Shown in pieces: positions 13,801 through 26,685 of a stretch of 64,000 nt of DNA (the first letter of the stretch is position 1; every line of letters begins with the position of its first letter). This DNA is from Lineus longissimus (taxonomy: Eukaryota; Nemertea; Pilidiophora; Heteronemertea; Lineidae), in assembly GCF_910592395.1 (NCBI RefSeq), contig NC_088310.1, positions 5,153,501 through 5,217,500 of the forward strand. Reading direction: 5' to 3'. A program made the translations under genes and the position numbers. Below the pieces are notes generated by a model. The model was not told where the DNA came from. It saw only the letters and a program-made list of their open reading frames with translations, and made no database searches.

Positions 13801-16800
13801 CTAAACACATTGATACAGACTGTTGTCTATCAGGTTGTGGTTCTCTATAGCAGAACCAACAAATTTTTTCCCAAATGCTATGCATATATTAACACACCAC
13901 TGTTCTGTGTTTGGAATATGGCCTACATCAGAAGTCTGATCACCTTATAAATTATGCACACCCACAAAACAAGCACTTAATTGTCAACTTGATGAACTTG
14001 GGCCGAAGTTCAAGTGAAGGACACTTGACCTTCAAATTATCTATTCACACTGTCCTTATCATGACCTACATCATAAAGTTTTTTTATTTTTTATGCCAAA
14101 GTAGCACAAAATCATGTCAGCCACCACTAGATGCATGGTTAGGGTTCAAGTAGAGGCCCTAGACAGAGACACACCGGAAAGTAGTCATGAACAGTTGCAT
14201 CTCAAGTCGCCCCCTCTGTACAGAACCATGTCACTAAACATACCACCAAGTCCACAAATTATCTTCACAGACATGCTCCACAGATCACTATTTGAGTAAT
14301 CAGCTTTCCTAACAATTACCTGGCGATTATAGGCTTTTCTTTCCTGATAGACATCAATTTTGTCATCAACGGTAGTACCTCTAACACTGGTAAATTGGTT
14401 ATTTGCCAATCAGCAGGTCATGTTTTATCAACAAATTACCTGATATAACAATTGCCAGACTAAAGGATCGATTTGATAAATTTGTTTATCTTTTCATTTC
14501 CAATATTTTGAACTCTGGGGGTCTTCCTCTATAATTATCAAAAGTAAACACAGACCTAGAGAGTTTGTTTTCAACTTTAAACCCCAGGCGTCTCTACTTG
14601 TACTGTCTGTATATACAGTGTAGGCCTAGCACTAGTAATCTTAGAACCAGAGTATCCTCTGATCTGATCACTGATAAATTGGCATTGAACAAAAGCACTG
14701 AGACTGGACTCATCTCAGAGTTGTTCGCAACAGGTTCCTGAATCTTTTACTTGATGGCAGTTTCAACCCATCTATGAATTCCTTCATGTGACCAACAAGC
14801 GCAAGAACAAGACGTCACATGAAAATGCAGGAACAATCATGCGATGGTCCTATTACCTCATTATACCAGAGTTTCTCCACAGAATAGTGACCTGATCAGA
14901 TATATAGATGGAATAAAGCATGTTTGAACAGCGACCCTCTAAAAATAATGTGTAGTTGCCATCCCTGACAATCTTAATACATACATCTCATGGCTGGTGT
15001 AACAGAAGAATTACCTTGACAAAGCAACTCATCCACAGACCTATTGGGACACAGATAATGACCTGAGCCCAAGAATAATCCACAGATTGACCATTACAGA
15101 CCTGATCACTATGATTTAGGTTCAGTTTAACTGGCAGCAATCCCAGTTCAACCACTAACTAAGTTTATTTGCAAACATGTTGTCCTACTCAACAATCCAA
15201 AGCCCATATAAAGTATATTAATTCAACACAATTGATCAATTAAGGCACACTTTCACAACCATGAAAAGTGTTGTACAGAACTGCTATGGTGCTCCATTGA
15301 CAAAGACATGATTAGGCTATGCTAAATTACCCCCTGGTTGACAGATCCTTTAAATACTGATAACGCTTCGAAAATCCAATTGTGGCATTCCTTTGAGTAC
15401 TACAAAAGATAGGCCTGTGGTATTTTTTAAGTGTTTGGAAAGTAGCAATAAATTTGATAATGAATTTGTATCCACACTAAAGAGCTGGTTAGATATAGGG
15501 GGGTATATAGAGTGGTTATTTAGGGATGCATCTTTCAGAGCAACGAATAAATGAAGAGAGTTTAAGATATATATAGCCGACATTTGTCATCTCCCATTTG
15601 CTAGTATAATTTGATGTGTTACAGTACTGACTAGGCTATTGATTCTATCAGGACTCATACAGGATTGCCAATATGATGGCTACTTCTGTGCAAACACACA
15701 CTGTATCTCTGCAACCATCCACACCAACCTAGTCTGTTTATGTGTGTTGTCATGGCTACAATACAATACAATAAGTGATGCAGTCATCCGTTGGCAGAAG
15801 TTAAGAATTGAAATGTTGCGCAGGGCGAAATTGGTTGGAGGCAGAACTTATCAAATCTGACCATATATTAAAATCAGACCTCACTGTATAAGGTCATAAA
15901 ATTAGATCCATGCAGTGCTACCCTTCACCTATGATACTAAAGAAGCCCCAGCACACCCCTACAGCTAGCAATTCATATGTTAAGACAATAAGAACAATCC
16001 CTGAGATGCATTTACCTAGTGGAACAAAACAAATTTTCACAGGAAAAATAAATGAGCCGTCGTCAAACTATTTGCATTGTGGACGGCAAAAACAATGAAA
16101 GAAGATCACTACTCTTGTTAATGTTTTCTTGAGCTATTCATCGTTTTATCAACAATTGTGAAACACAACTCCGAACAGAGATTTCAACTTAAAAACATTG
16201 GAACTTCCCATTCCCCGATAACATACACCTCTCGAGGGCTTGCCGAAAATAAATACTTCCTTAGCAACAGGTAAACAACATGGCGTACATTGCAGTTTTA
16301 TATTGGTTTAATTTGCCGCCATTTAGCATCTAATTTCAACCATCTCACCGATCGACACTATGAACTGGGTGTGGTTTTACATGCTCACCGCAGCATGAGA
16401 AATACCTTTTTATCATTGTATTTCTGCTCGAGATTATAAGCCCAATTTTGATGCCCAGAGATTACAAGCTTCAACTGAGAAAGTCAACAGCTGCATGAGT
16501 ATATCAACTTTTCTAAATTCTGTCTAGGTATAATCTCAGAAACATCCACACCAGGTGACAAGAATCAACTTACAGACCCGCAGGACACAAAATGATTGTC
16601 ATTTCCAGAAATAGTCGATAAATCATTAGAATCATCCAACCTTGATCAAATGGCACTACTGGAGGCAATCACGATGACTCTGAATCAATTTAAGACGAAA
16701 ATTGAAAACCGAAATGCCTTTTTCTCATCCTGGATTGTTCTGTTGGTTGAAAAGTTATAACACCACTTTGGAAATTTCTACAGTAAATAGATTTTACGAA

Positions 16801-19800
16801 TAATATATCACATTAGATTGTTTCAATTCTTTGAAATAGAGGTCGCAATTAGTTTTAAGTGGCATTTTACATCATTATAAAATTCTATTGAAAAGCTAAG
16901 ACTGAGAGGACTATTTTTTATGAGATTGCTTATGGTGAGCAAACATCATTTTGCTGAAAATGGGGTGTCTAATGCAGGCCAGCTGTACATCCCCCAGAGA
17001 ATTGATACTTCAACCGGAAGAAGACGCAGTATTTCTCGCAGAAGTAGGAAATAAACATCTTTCATCCTCTCCACCTACCGAAGAGCTACAGATTTCTCCG
17101 CTGATGAAACTCCCATTAACTCATTCATTGATCAAAACAAATATGATTTGTCACCAGCTTGCGTCGTTCTCAGCCAGGTTGACCAAAAACGTAATAAGGT
17201 TTAGTGTACATCGCGTACAGGGACTTCCATTTACATGGGATGAAGAGACTGCACAAGGAAATATCCACAACAAATATGAAGAGCGGAAATTTTTGACACT
17301 GATGAGGAGTAAACCCGGTGAAACCATGGCAACCATTTTGGGGGAATAGTCATTGGGATGCGGGATCTGCATCCCAAGAGAGATGTGTTGTTTTGAGCAG
17401 CTCGTGTAGCTGTAGAAGTGGAGGTGGGATACTGGTTTTGATGAGGAAATCATTCTCTTTGATGAGGATGTGACAGTTGTGTTATTTATGAGAATCGAAG
17501 GACAGGTTGCATTTTTCATACTGAGGTAGAAAGTAACCAGTCTCAGAGTCTATTTGTTCAATCTCCCTTGAAATGATTTAGATCATTTTCATAACCCGAT
17601 AGACATTCCTTTTACAATTACTTTTCACTTGCATAAATTTATCAACCCTTTCTCGCTATAGCAAGAGTATCGCACAAGCTCATCGAAGACCAAAGTGATA
17701 AATAATAGCACAACTCCCACGGCATCACCAAGCCTGGACACCATCGCTATCCAACCTACGATAAATAATCAGTTCACCTGTGACCTTTGGCGACATCTCC
17801 GAAGACATAACGCCACTCAGAAAACGTCACACAATCAGCTAACCGCATGTCAGTCGCGCAAAAATCCCATTTTCCGAAAAACAAAGACTCGATTAATCTG
17901 GCTGATGCTCATCACGAAATCCTGACGCTCTTATTGTGTAACCATGACAACGCTATAAACTAAGATGCTGTGAAGCTAATTACACAAAGCCGAATAGAGA
18001 AAATTAAGAAAGAGCGCAGCTGACTGACTTTGGTAATGGATTCATCCTCGAACAGTTGTTATGTGACTTCTAAGCTATACTCTAATCAATCAGCCTCGTT
18101 GGGACCTGATGGCCCACCAAGATGGCAGGATCAAGAGAAAGGCCAAACTGAACAGAATTATATCGACTTGCCCAAATTTCATGAACCAGACCTTTTATAA
18201 GTTATCCCAGTTAGGCACGGCTTAGGCCAATACTTTTTGAAGCACAATTTTAGACTGAGGTTTGCATTCAAAGCATGTGACTTCCACCAGATTGCTCAAT
18301 TATAAACATCCACTGACTGCTTAACATCGTTAAAATGCCAATATTGATGTCAGCGCAACAACAAACTCTGCATCATCTCTTCTTGCATCGCAATAAGCCC
18401 GACTGCGTTTCACCTCAAACATCAATCAGAAGCTTTCCAAACAACCCATCAAGTAACTGAAACTGCATTCAAAAGTATCGCCACAAAGTGCGAATCAAAC
18501 GCGCGAGAAGACTGTGAAGTTTTTCATACTTGATTGGGAAACCTGTCAAACGATTGATCACCATCTTTCAAGCACATCCAACGCAGTTTCCAACGACAAC
18601 AAACTGACGGCAACTAGTATTTTTTCCACGTTCCGTGTCTTTTCTGTAATACATCTGCAAACTTGGCACCGGATTTATCAGAGTTCAAGATAATATGCTT
18701 TGAATGCACTTTTTTACGGTTGACTGCTCAATATATACGTATGGTGATGTGTGCCCAAGAGTGGCATGGTATATTCTCCAAAACTTGGGTCACAAATCAC
18801 CATCAGTGAGATGATTCATTAGTTGCAACTTTGTTGATGGAGAATGGCCAACAAGTGACTCTGCAAATCACCATGGAAACTCAGTTCCGTATAATAGATT
18901 GAGTATTATTAGATCACTTGCTATTTTGCCAACAACACGGTAAAAGTTTGATACCGAGATGAAATCAAATAAATCAAGATTAGAGGTTTTACACAGGAAG
19001 TGCTCAGATTTGATCAAGGAATAGAGACAGTTCAACTTTCAAAGATCAACAGTCAATAGATGGTAAAAAGTTATTCTGCCGTCGGCTATGACTTGATGTT
19101 CTGTCAGAGGCCTGTCAGTTTCTCCTTTAAAAGACTGAGGAAGAGGAATCCAATACCCAGAGCGATGTTTTATAAAGCAACGAGTTGCAAAATCCTGCTT
19201 GTACACCTGGTAACAGGTTGAAGATGATTTCTTGCCGACACCAGTCTTCCCCTCAATCTTCGTAATCGTTTCCTCGGGGCGACTAGTATTGATTGGATGA
19301 GAGGAGTACTTCTGGTTTTAGCACTTGATGGCACGCTTGGGAGTCTTCTAAGGGAATCACTTACTGCTCGTTTAGCAGTGATTGTGTCCGTTCTCCACCG
19401 ATCATGCAATTTAAGTGCATCACTTTTTTTACCAGCGCTCAGAAGGAATGAGCACCAGAATTCTAAAATGTCTCAATCAGTTGAAGTTTGATGGAGGAAA
19501 AAGTTTTGAGACATTCCCAGGCTGACAAGCCAAAAACCAGGTGTTTTTAGATATTTGGATCAACATGGCAAAAAAGGTATCAGGGAGACTGCCCAGGTGC
19601 CTCTCCTTGCTCCTATTTGACCTTTGTAATCAAAGAACAAATTAACAGGACATTAGAGTCACCAAAAGGGGAAAGCAGCAAACCTCATCTCACAAAGCCT
19701 GATCGACAGTGACTTGGCCCTGCAAACAACAACGCCTCCTATACAATGTGGCTTAAAAAAGTATTTCGGATAAGCCATTAACGAAAGAATTGTGCCTTTC

Positions 19801-22800
19801 CTTGCAGGTAGAGAGGACTAGCAGGTCTGACCAACACATAGTCCTGTTACCGCAACGCAATCATCAATCATAAAGCATGAGACATCACCAATGAGACAAA
19901 AACTAGCCTTAGTCACCAGATAAGGAGATCCCCAAATGCAACGAAATACAAATTATACCCTAATGAAAATGACAAAATAATGCCATAGCTTAAATATCCC
20001 TCATGAAAAACCTTAATGCAGCAGTTTTATCAGGCCCGCGGGAATTGAACAGAAATGATTACGATATCCCGCACCGATACGTATGTCATTGCCAGTGGGA
20101 TCCTATTTCTCGGGACAAGCACTATTTATTGATAAAATGTGGAGCAACACGCGACAATTGTTCTTCACCGCTGGACAGGATACGTCATGTTGGGCAATGG
20201 CAAAATCATTGGATTGGAAATCAAACAAATCGCTATCGTGACCAGCGCTAAGTCAGTCACTGACAAGTCATCCCCAACGGATCGCAGGAATGTATCACAT
20301 TAAGATAACATTTATACCAACTGCTTAAATATTTGCTGGGTAAAAGTGCAAATATGATTTACGGAGTCATTGATGAGTAAGCAGGGTTAGGATGCCAATC
20401 ACACCCATTACATTTGTGAGGTTCTACTGATCAAAATGTGGCAAACAAGAACAAGTTTCTTGTTGTTCATTACAAATTATGATAGCAACCTCTGTCAACT
20501 CTTCTTGAAACATCACCGCAACCGATCCAGGAAAGAAATACCCTTGAATACAAATATTCAACAACCACGCTGGTCTAATAACAGCCCGTTGCAGCTCATC
20601 ACCAAATCAAATGTCCATCATCAGCCACCACGCCTGAAACATCCCCACCTCTGAATCTGATAACACGCCAAGACAGAAGAGCCCTTGTGTATTCATTTCC
20701 AATCCAATCACTACCAAGACGCCGCTAAATGACCATAAGTGGATATCAGTTCAGTCATCGATACTCCCAGGTAGCACTGCCGTAATCACCATCACGCTCT
20801 ATAGCGGCTAACCGTTTAGCCTGTGCCGACCGAGGAAAATGATGAGCTCTTGTTCGGCTAAGACGAAAAGATCACGACTGGTGATTCTAATTTTACTACC
20901 TCGGATGGCTTGAGGGAGTATCGGACGGAACGGAATGACATCCTGCCACTACAGATTCTGGGAGCATGAGAGGAATTATTGACATGTTGAAAATGAGGAG
21001 ATGAGCTCTGACTGGGACTTGTAAGAACAAGAGTGTGCTTTGTGGATGAAGAGACTGGAACCCCAAAGAAAATATTTGGAGGCACTTTCTTGGAAAAGAT
21101 CAAGAGCTGAGAATGGGTAGCCACTCAGGGAGGCATAAAGGGTTTAGAGGGTTAAAAGTAATGGCTTCTGTCACGTCAAAGAAGAAGTCAAGCATCAAGT
21201 ACCAGGTTCCACTTGATCGGACAGCATCGTCACAGCTGAACAGACAAGAAAGCTTTTATTTAGTTCTGCTAGATGAACGCCATTAGGAAGATTCTTCCTT
21301 GATATGCAGCTTTGAATGATCGTCAAGAGTATAGACAGAGTTTTTGTTTCTCATTCTTGAGAAGATTCTTTGGGATATCTTTGTTTTCCTAACGCTCTAC
21401 ATCCACCGCAGTAAAGCTTCAGATTTTGGCTAACGGCTAGTACATAATTAAGAAATGAAGATGACCTATTGATCTATTAGGGGGTATGTTCATGGTATGC
21501 AATCAACGGAAGAACAAGACACTACAGTCAGGTTTTCAGCGTCATAGGCCTGGTTCTGTAGTATTGCCATAAAAAGAAAATAAAGTAGAAATGCTGAGAA
21601 GAAGAAGTGGTATTGGTGGTCCACACTTCTAGACATGAGAAGAAGACAGGGACAGCTTTCAGATCGGTTTCAGAAGATCATCAGAAACACCTTGGTACAC
21701 GATGGGTTAACATGTTTGTTGAATGGTTGATACTGTATATACTGAGATAACTATGTGGGCCTTCTGACAGCTGTTTAAGTATGTTACATATCCTCACTCT
21801 TCTAACTGTTCACATTGGCCTATTGTTACAACTATTGGTTTTCATGCAGAGCAGTTGCATGTATCGGCCTATCTGGGCCAAGTGGTCACCATGGCAATGT
21901 AAATGCTTTACAGATTAGGCCTATATCCACCACACAATCTGATGGTGTAATTCTGTGATTAATAACCGCCAGTTATGAAAAAATTGGCCTGTAATTATGG
22001 TTGGCCATTACAGCTACAAATGCTCTAATTTCATCAATCTAGGACCAGTTCTGAAAATTCATCTATTCAACATACAATAGCCAGCCAACATGTTCTCGAT
22101 TTCGTTAGACAAAATGCGTTGGCAACATCAACTTGTCTGCTTGTCTTAACTTCCAGTGCCTACTTGGCCTTTGTTATGAGTCTTTGATTGGTGAAAGAGT
22201 ATACTGTTCACAGTCCAATGCATCATGAAAGTTTAAGATTTTATTCTGACTGGTTATATCATCATTATGGAAGATCACAGAATAAAACAGTTTTGAAAGA
22301 GGAATGGGTAACAAGTGAAAAGTGACCCGATAACACCAATTGAGCGTGCGAAAATGGCTGCATGATTTAGTACATGGAATTTCAATCAGTTTCTTTCATT
22401 CCAACACAAAAAGTTTAAAATTCAAAGAACGAAGATCAATCTCCGAGGAATTGGGCAAATAAAACCGATTACTGAGACAGATCAATGTATCGATGCAGCA
22501 GCGGAATAGCATAAGTTGTGCGTGTGCACTGGAGTGCCACATATGCATGAATGACACCACCTGGCTTTTCCTATTCACAAGGACAATAGAATCAAATGCT
22601 TTACAACAATGGACTGTTGGTGGATGGTCACGAAACCAACAGCTTCTCTTTTCCAAAAGTGATGTTAAAGTCCTTTGAATCGTCACAATCTGCAGAAACT
22701 GGAACAAAATTTCAAAAGTTTTATATCCGGTTATACGTGCACCATGAACTCAACTTCCAATCTCATTCACAATTCAACCAGATACAAAGATCTTGAAATG

Positions 22801-23610
22801 TTGTTCCAACTTCTACAAACGACTTCTCTGATCAAATCTAAGTCCTCATGATGGATTATTATACAGAGCTTGAACTGAGTTAGAGAAGCTGTGTTGATTT
22901 GTTAGAATTTTGAGGGGTGTACATGTACATGAAATGTACCTCTACCACACATTTCATTTCAGACAAAAAATCTTGCAAAAAAAGTACATGCTTACCTGTC
23001 CCTTCTCCTTGTCCACTTTCTTGAAACATTTATTCAACGAGAGATTATGCCGCACAGAGTTTTTCCAGCCCGTCGGAGCATTTTGGAAGTAAGGAAAGTG
23101 GGTTAATATCCATGAGTATATGTCCTTGACCGGCAACCGCTTCTGCGGTGAGTCCTCGATTGCCATAAAGATCAGGCAACTGAAAGAGTAAGGCGGTTTG
23201 CTATTGATGTGTTTTTGAGGATTGTACGGTACGTGCGGTGGGTGCATCTGCGGCGCACCGTCTTTAGGTTCAAGTTTAATACCGTCATTGTTCTCCTTCT
23301 GACCGTCCTGTGCCCCGCCTTCCTCCCCAGCATGTATATTCTTCAACAAATCCGTATCTTGTAACCATGAAAGACTCGTAAGTTCATCGTCATCAATCGG
23401 TCCCTTTTCGAGTGAAATCTCTGCATAACAGCTGCTGTTCAACGGATCCAAATCACCGTCGCATTCGTCTAGGGGATCCATGAGTTTGAGAGCCCTGGAC
23501 AGGGCACTACCGGGGAAGCTCTGACTGAGACTGTTCACCAAGCGCTGACGCATGTGAGAGTCACTCTCCTCTTGGCTTGGTTTATCATTATTCTCATTAT
23601 CCGGTGCCAT
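4862..23610 (-). CDS. FOXN3: Forkhead box N2/N3-type transcription factor
   Basis: Seven coding exons on the minus strand, listed from the start: 22996-23610, 13607-13746, 7499-7554, 6712-6762, 5908-5979, 5596-5722 and 4862-5348. All have GT/AG borders and joining phases, giving 515 residues (human FOXN3 has about 490). The forkhead domain (about residues 137-233) is split by the 9.2-kb intron: [19 protein letters not shown] and [15 protein letters not shown] lie in exon 1, and [15 protein letters not shown] in exon 2. An acidic motif before it ([12 protein letters not shown]) and the C-terminal ALLNLAGI motif are shared with vertebrate FOXN2 and FOXN3, so this is probably the single invertebrate orthologue of both. 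From family knowledge it is a nuclear DNA-binding repressor linked to checkpoint and developmental control. The start context is strong (CACCATGG). The first exon probably extends to 23634, where an acceptor (TTTACAG) implies at least one further 5' non-coding exon, not located. Confidence 0.93.
5908..5979 (-). other. FOXN3: FOXN small coding exon, 72 bases
   Basis: This is coding exon 5 of the FOXN gene, encoding the [14 protein letters not shown] stretch. It matches the conserved DIDAA...LLNT segment of vertebrate FOXN2 and FOXN3, which supports the exon call. It too is frame-preserving if skipped. The acceptor is TTTTAG and the donor GTAAGT. Confidence 0.8.
6712..6762 (-). other. FOXN3: FOXN small coding exon, 51 bases
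   Basis: This is coding exon 4 of the FOXN gene, encoding roughly [17 protein letters not shown]. It aligns with the short linker after the forkhead domain that ends in NGALLQ in human FOXN3. Its length is a multiple of three and it begins and ends in the same phase, so skipping it would keep the reading frame. Branch-side pyrimidines with TTTCAG precede it and GTAAGT follows. Confidence 0.75.
7217..7230. promoter_or_regulatory. RFX X-box-like near-palindrome
   Basis: The sequence GTAACCATGGTAAC fits the RFX consensus (GTNRCC, short gap, RGYAAC) with two intact half-sites. It lies just upstream, in FOXN orientation, of the 56-base coding exon. It is one of many similar sites in the window. 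Binding is inferred from the motif only. Confidence 0.45.
8920..8933 (+). promoter_or_regulatory. CTCF-like site
   Basis: CCACCAGAGGGCAG is close to the CTCF core consensus (CCACNAGGGGGCAG type). It sits in FOXN intron 2, next to a GC-rich block. A single short motif can occur by chance, so this is tentative. Confidence 0.35.
9187..9266. repeat. Diverged tandem duplication in a GC-rich block
   Basis: Two stretches about 54 bases apart both read GGGGATTAT followed by a TTTCAAGG or CTCCAAGG step. Further GGGGATT and GGGGAAA pieces lie between them. The surrounding 9040-9320 is richer in G and C than the rest of the intron. Its origin is unknown; a decayed transposon is possible. Confidence 0.4.
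11245..11412. mobile_element. Fold-back (MITE-like) element with arms of about 80 bp
   Basis: The left arm (about 11245-11325) and right arm (about 11332-11412) are nearly reverse complements. They share blocks such as CCTTGGTTGAGTTACCAAGA and GGTGGAGCTAAAAT, separated by a loop of a few bases. The arms differ at scattered positions, so the element is not brand new. There is no coding capacity, and no target duplication was identified with certainty. Upstream (from about 11156) and downstream (to about 11600) sequence may belong to a larger element. Confidence 0.75.
13747..22995. other. FOXN intron 1 (about 9.2 kb, splits the forkhead domain)
   Basis: No coding exon or RNA gene is recognised. 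Open frames up to 132 codons (for example 16951-17349 plus) have no domain I know and no supporting splice context. One RFX-like motif with a CCATGGCAAC half lies near 17318-17333. The intron splits the forkhead domain inside the wing region, after KEKGQ and before SIGKGS. Confidence 0.6.
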
Positions 23611-26600
23611 GGTGTGGCTCGCTTGTAAAGATCTCTGTAAAGAGACAAAGAGATACGTTAAGAGAATGCCATGACAACGAAAAGAATCTTAAAAGAATGC
23701 CACGACACAACAAAGAATGATGATAGTCCTGAAATCAAAGAAAGAGAGGAGATTCCTGTGTGTAGGAAGTATAATCCTACCCATACGTGTCCACACAACA
23801 CGTTGTCAGTTCCTTCTTTATCCAGGATGAGGTGCCGTCTTTGCGTTCAACGCCAGCCGAATAATAGCGATAGCGTCAAAAGCGATCACATGACCAAACC
23901 GTTCTCATGGTGATGGCATAACTGACGAACGACATCGCGGCAGATTCAGCCCACTTTAGATTCACCCGCAGTCATCGATACAATAGTCCAGTGGCTACGA
24001 CACACAAATTTGAATGTAGAAAATAGCTGCCCGAAATTATATCCAAAGGTTCACTGAATCACAATAGGATTATTGCAACACAATGCTGTCGTACTCCAGA
24101 TCCAGACCTGCGACTTGTCCACAGCTGAAATCACATGTCTGTTGCGTTGCTGTGATGCTGTGCATGATGTGACACCTGTGACAGAAGGACGAACTAAAAC
24201 ATTAAACCTATCACAGAAGAAGTCTGATTCAACGCATTTGGTATTGCTATTTACATGTCAGATGTAGGGGGGGAGGGACATGTACATGTAGGTTCCTTTT
24301 GGGACTGCTGCAAACAGCAGTTTGTCATCTATTCAGGGCACTCAACGATTATTAGTTCCTGAGCATGTTCCTCATATCTTTCTTTTGAACAAGATACACT
24401 TCCTGGTCTTAAAATAATTTTCTCTTGTATACAGAGGACCAATAATTGTCATGATCTTGACATTTGCATAGGCAACGTTCATCTTGTGGCATATGCCGAC
24501 ATCTCTCAGTACTCAAACTTCCAGATATGTAATTCCGGCCGAAAAAAAGCACATGTTCGAATGGTTTGCATTTCTGTAAAATTTTGCCCTGAGTCCCTGG
24601 ATACGCTGCCAGTGGAACCAGCAGACTCACAAAATTACATGCAATGAGATGGTAATTGCTTTAGTTAGCTTAGGAAACGATAGTAAATTCAGAGTCATTA
24701 GCACAGGCCAATTAGGAGTGAAAACTTGGCATGTTTTGAAAGTATATATTAGCCAAGCGGATGTTTTCTCTGTTGCAAAATTCATTATATGGAGGAAAAT
24801 CATTTAGGACTGGACAGAAGTTGTGACAGCCATGTTGTTGTTTATGTATCTCCATGGAGATAAGCCGGTCAATATTTTCTGGAGACATATGATCCATATT
24901 TCAAGGCATACAATACTGGAGCAGTTTGTGCTAAACCAGAGTTTCAAAGCTGTTTTGATTTGTTGGTTTTCTGTATCTTTCCCAAATTTCAAAGGTAACT
25001 CTCAAAGTCAAAGTGCAAACATCTGCAGTTCGTATCATCGGCAATCAAATAATTTTGCACTGAAAACTTCACCTTCACAGAATAATCCCACAACATTACT
25101 TTCAGCAAGTCAACATTTAGTTCCATGTAGAAATCAATCTGTCCTCCAACAGTTACTCCTGACAAGATCAGGAAGATGGCCATGCAGTGCTAACTCAAGA
25201 ATCACATTCCCGCAAATCTCTCCTGATAGTTCCCATATTGTTCCCAATTACTTATTTATGGTTGAGCATGGCCGAGGGCGTTACCCTGCAATGATGAGGT
25301 TATTACCGTGAACAAATCTTATAAAGCTTTCATATGCTTTCATTGTCGCATGAATATTTAATGAAATGCTAGACCGACATCTGATCTTTATAAGAATATA
25401 ACGATGCTCTGACCAGGGAGAAAAAAAAGTATAACCTTGACAACTTTCTCCTAATTCATTATACAATGATGGGATTACTTAACTGTAACCTGGCCACCCT
25501 CAAGGGGTGTATTCCTTGCTACAGCCTCCCTTGTTTGTAAAGCAATCCAACAAGCTAAATCCCTACCGATTGTTCCCTTATAATGGGATCATTTCCCCTA
25601 ATTAATGAACCAGGATTATCAGAACATGCAGAGGCCAGGGAGAAAGACAAATCTTTCGAGGACATAATGGATTATCAAAGTGATGCCTAACTTTCATCTT
25701 TCAACCAAGAATGTAGACTTTTTCTGTGTTTACTCACAGGCTCAGGCACAAGAAAAGTGAGATCGATCTTCCAATACGATAATATTACAAGCATTGGTTA
25801 TTTCTTTACATGGAAATATCAGAAACCGGCTGGTAGTAGGACAGACCATTATGACTAAGTTACATGTCATCTAAACTCTCCACTGATCTTAATTAACTTG
25901 ATAATCAGTGAAGGAGACAAGATTCTTATTTCAAATAACTTTGAATACGTCCTGTGAGAGAGTCGATTTAGATCAAAACGATACCAGAATGTGCATTTTC
26001 GAATGATAATGGACTCTCTTACGCACGCTATGTTCAGAATTCATTGAACTAATTGCAACAATATCGTTGGTCCGTACCAAAATGACGGGTCAATCATAGG
26101 AAATAAAGTTACCGGTATGATAGATTACCAGTAAATGACTCAGGAACGCATGATTAAATAGAAACTGCGGATACGAATGACGTGAAGAAATGAAGCGCAA
26201 CATCTGATAAAACGATGAAGGAAATTATGATTGTGTTGGATCGCGATTACTTAATTAGCTGGACAGGCGTGTGCATTGTTCTCCTTCATGCACACAATAG
26301 GAAGGGATTTCAGCAAAGGGGAAGGGACGAGCTGATTCCTTTCTCATACAAATCCCTTTGAGAACAATAACCTTGAATACATTGCATTATATACCAATTT
26401 TGATTATGGCCGGTAAGAGCAGACTGATGGGAAAAACTTGCAGCGATCCAATAAAAGCAGGCGCGTTAACATTTGATGCGAAATGTTTAAAGGCTATAAT
26501 CCCCCCTCCCCCACAAAAGAATCTGGCCAGTCAACAGTATCTCAATTTCATATTCTGCCTGCCACTATCTGACTGCAACATCTGAATTCACCCTCCCTAC

Positions 26601-26672
26601 GGGGTAGACAACACTAGCACACGAGATGATCCCGACATGGAGCCCATTCCCACCAACTGATAACAGCATCAT

Positions 26673-26685
26673 GTCGCCTAGCAAC
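26673..26685. promoter_or_regulatory. RFX X-box-like site
   Basis: GTCGCCTAGCAAC matches the RFX X-box consensus at both half-sites with a one-base spacing. A related ACCATGGAAAC motif follows within 25 bases. Evidence is motif match only. Confidence 0.4.

Noticed and set aside
16951-17349. Overlapping frames of 132 codons (plus) and 122 codons (minus) in FOXN intron 1
   Set aside because: Both strands are open over the same interval and neither shows a known motif, so chance is more likely.
24823-25311. 162-codon plus-strand frame in the gene-poor region
   Set aside because: No family resemblance, no splice or promoter context, and low-complexity serine/glutamine composition typical of chance frames.
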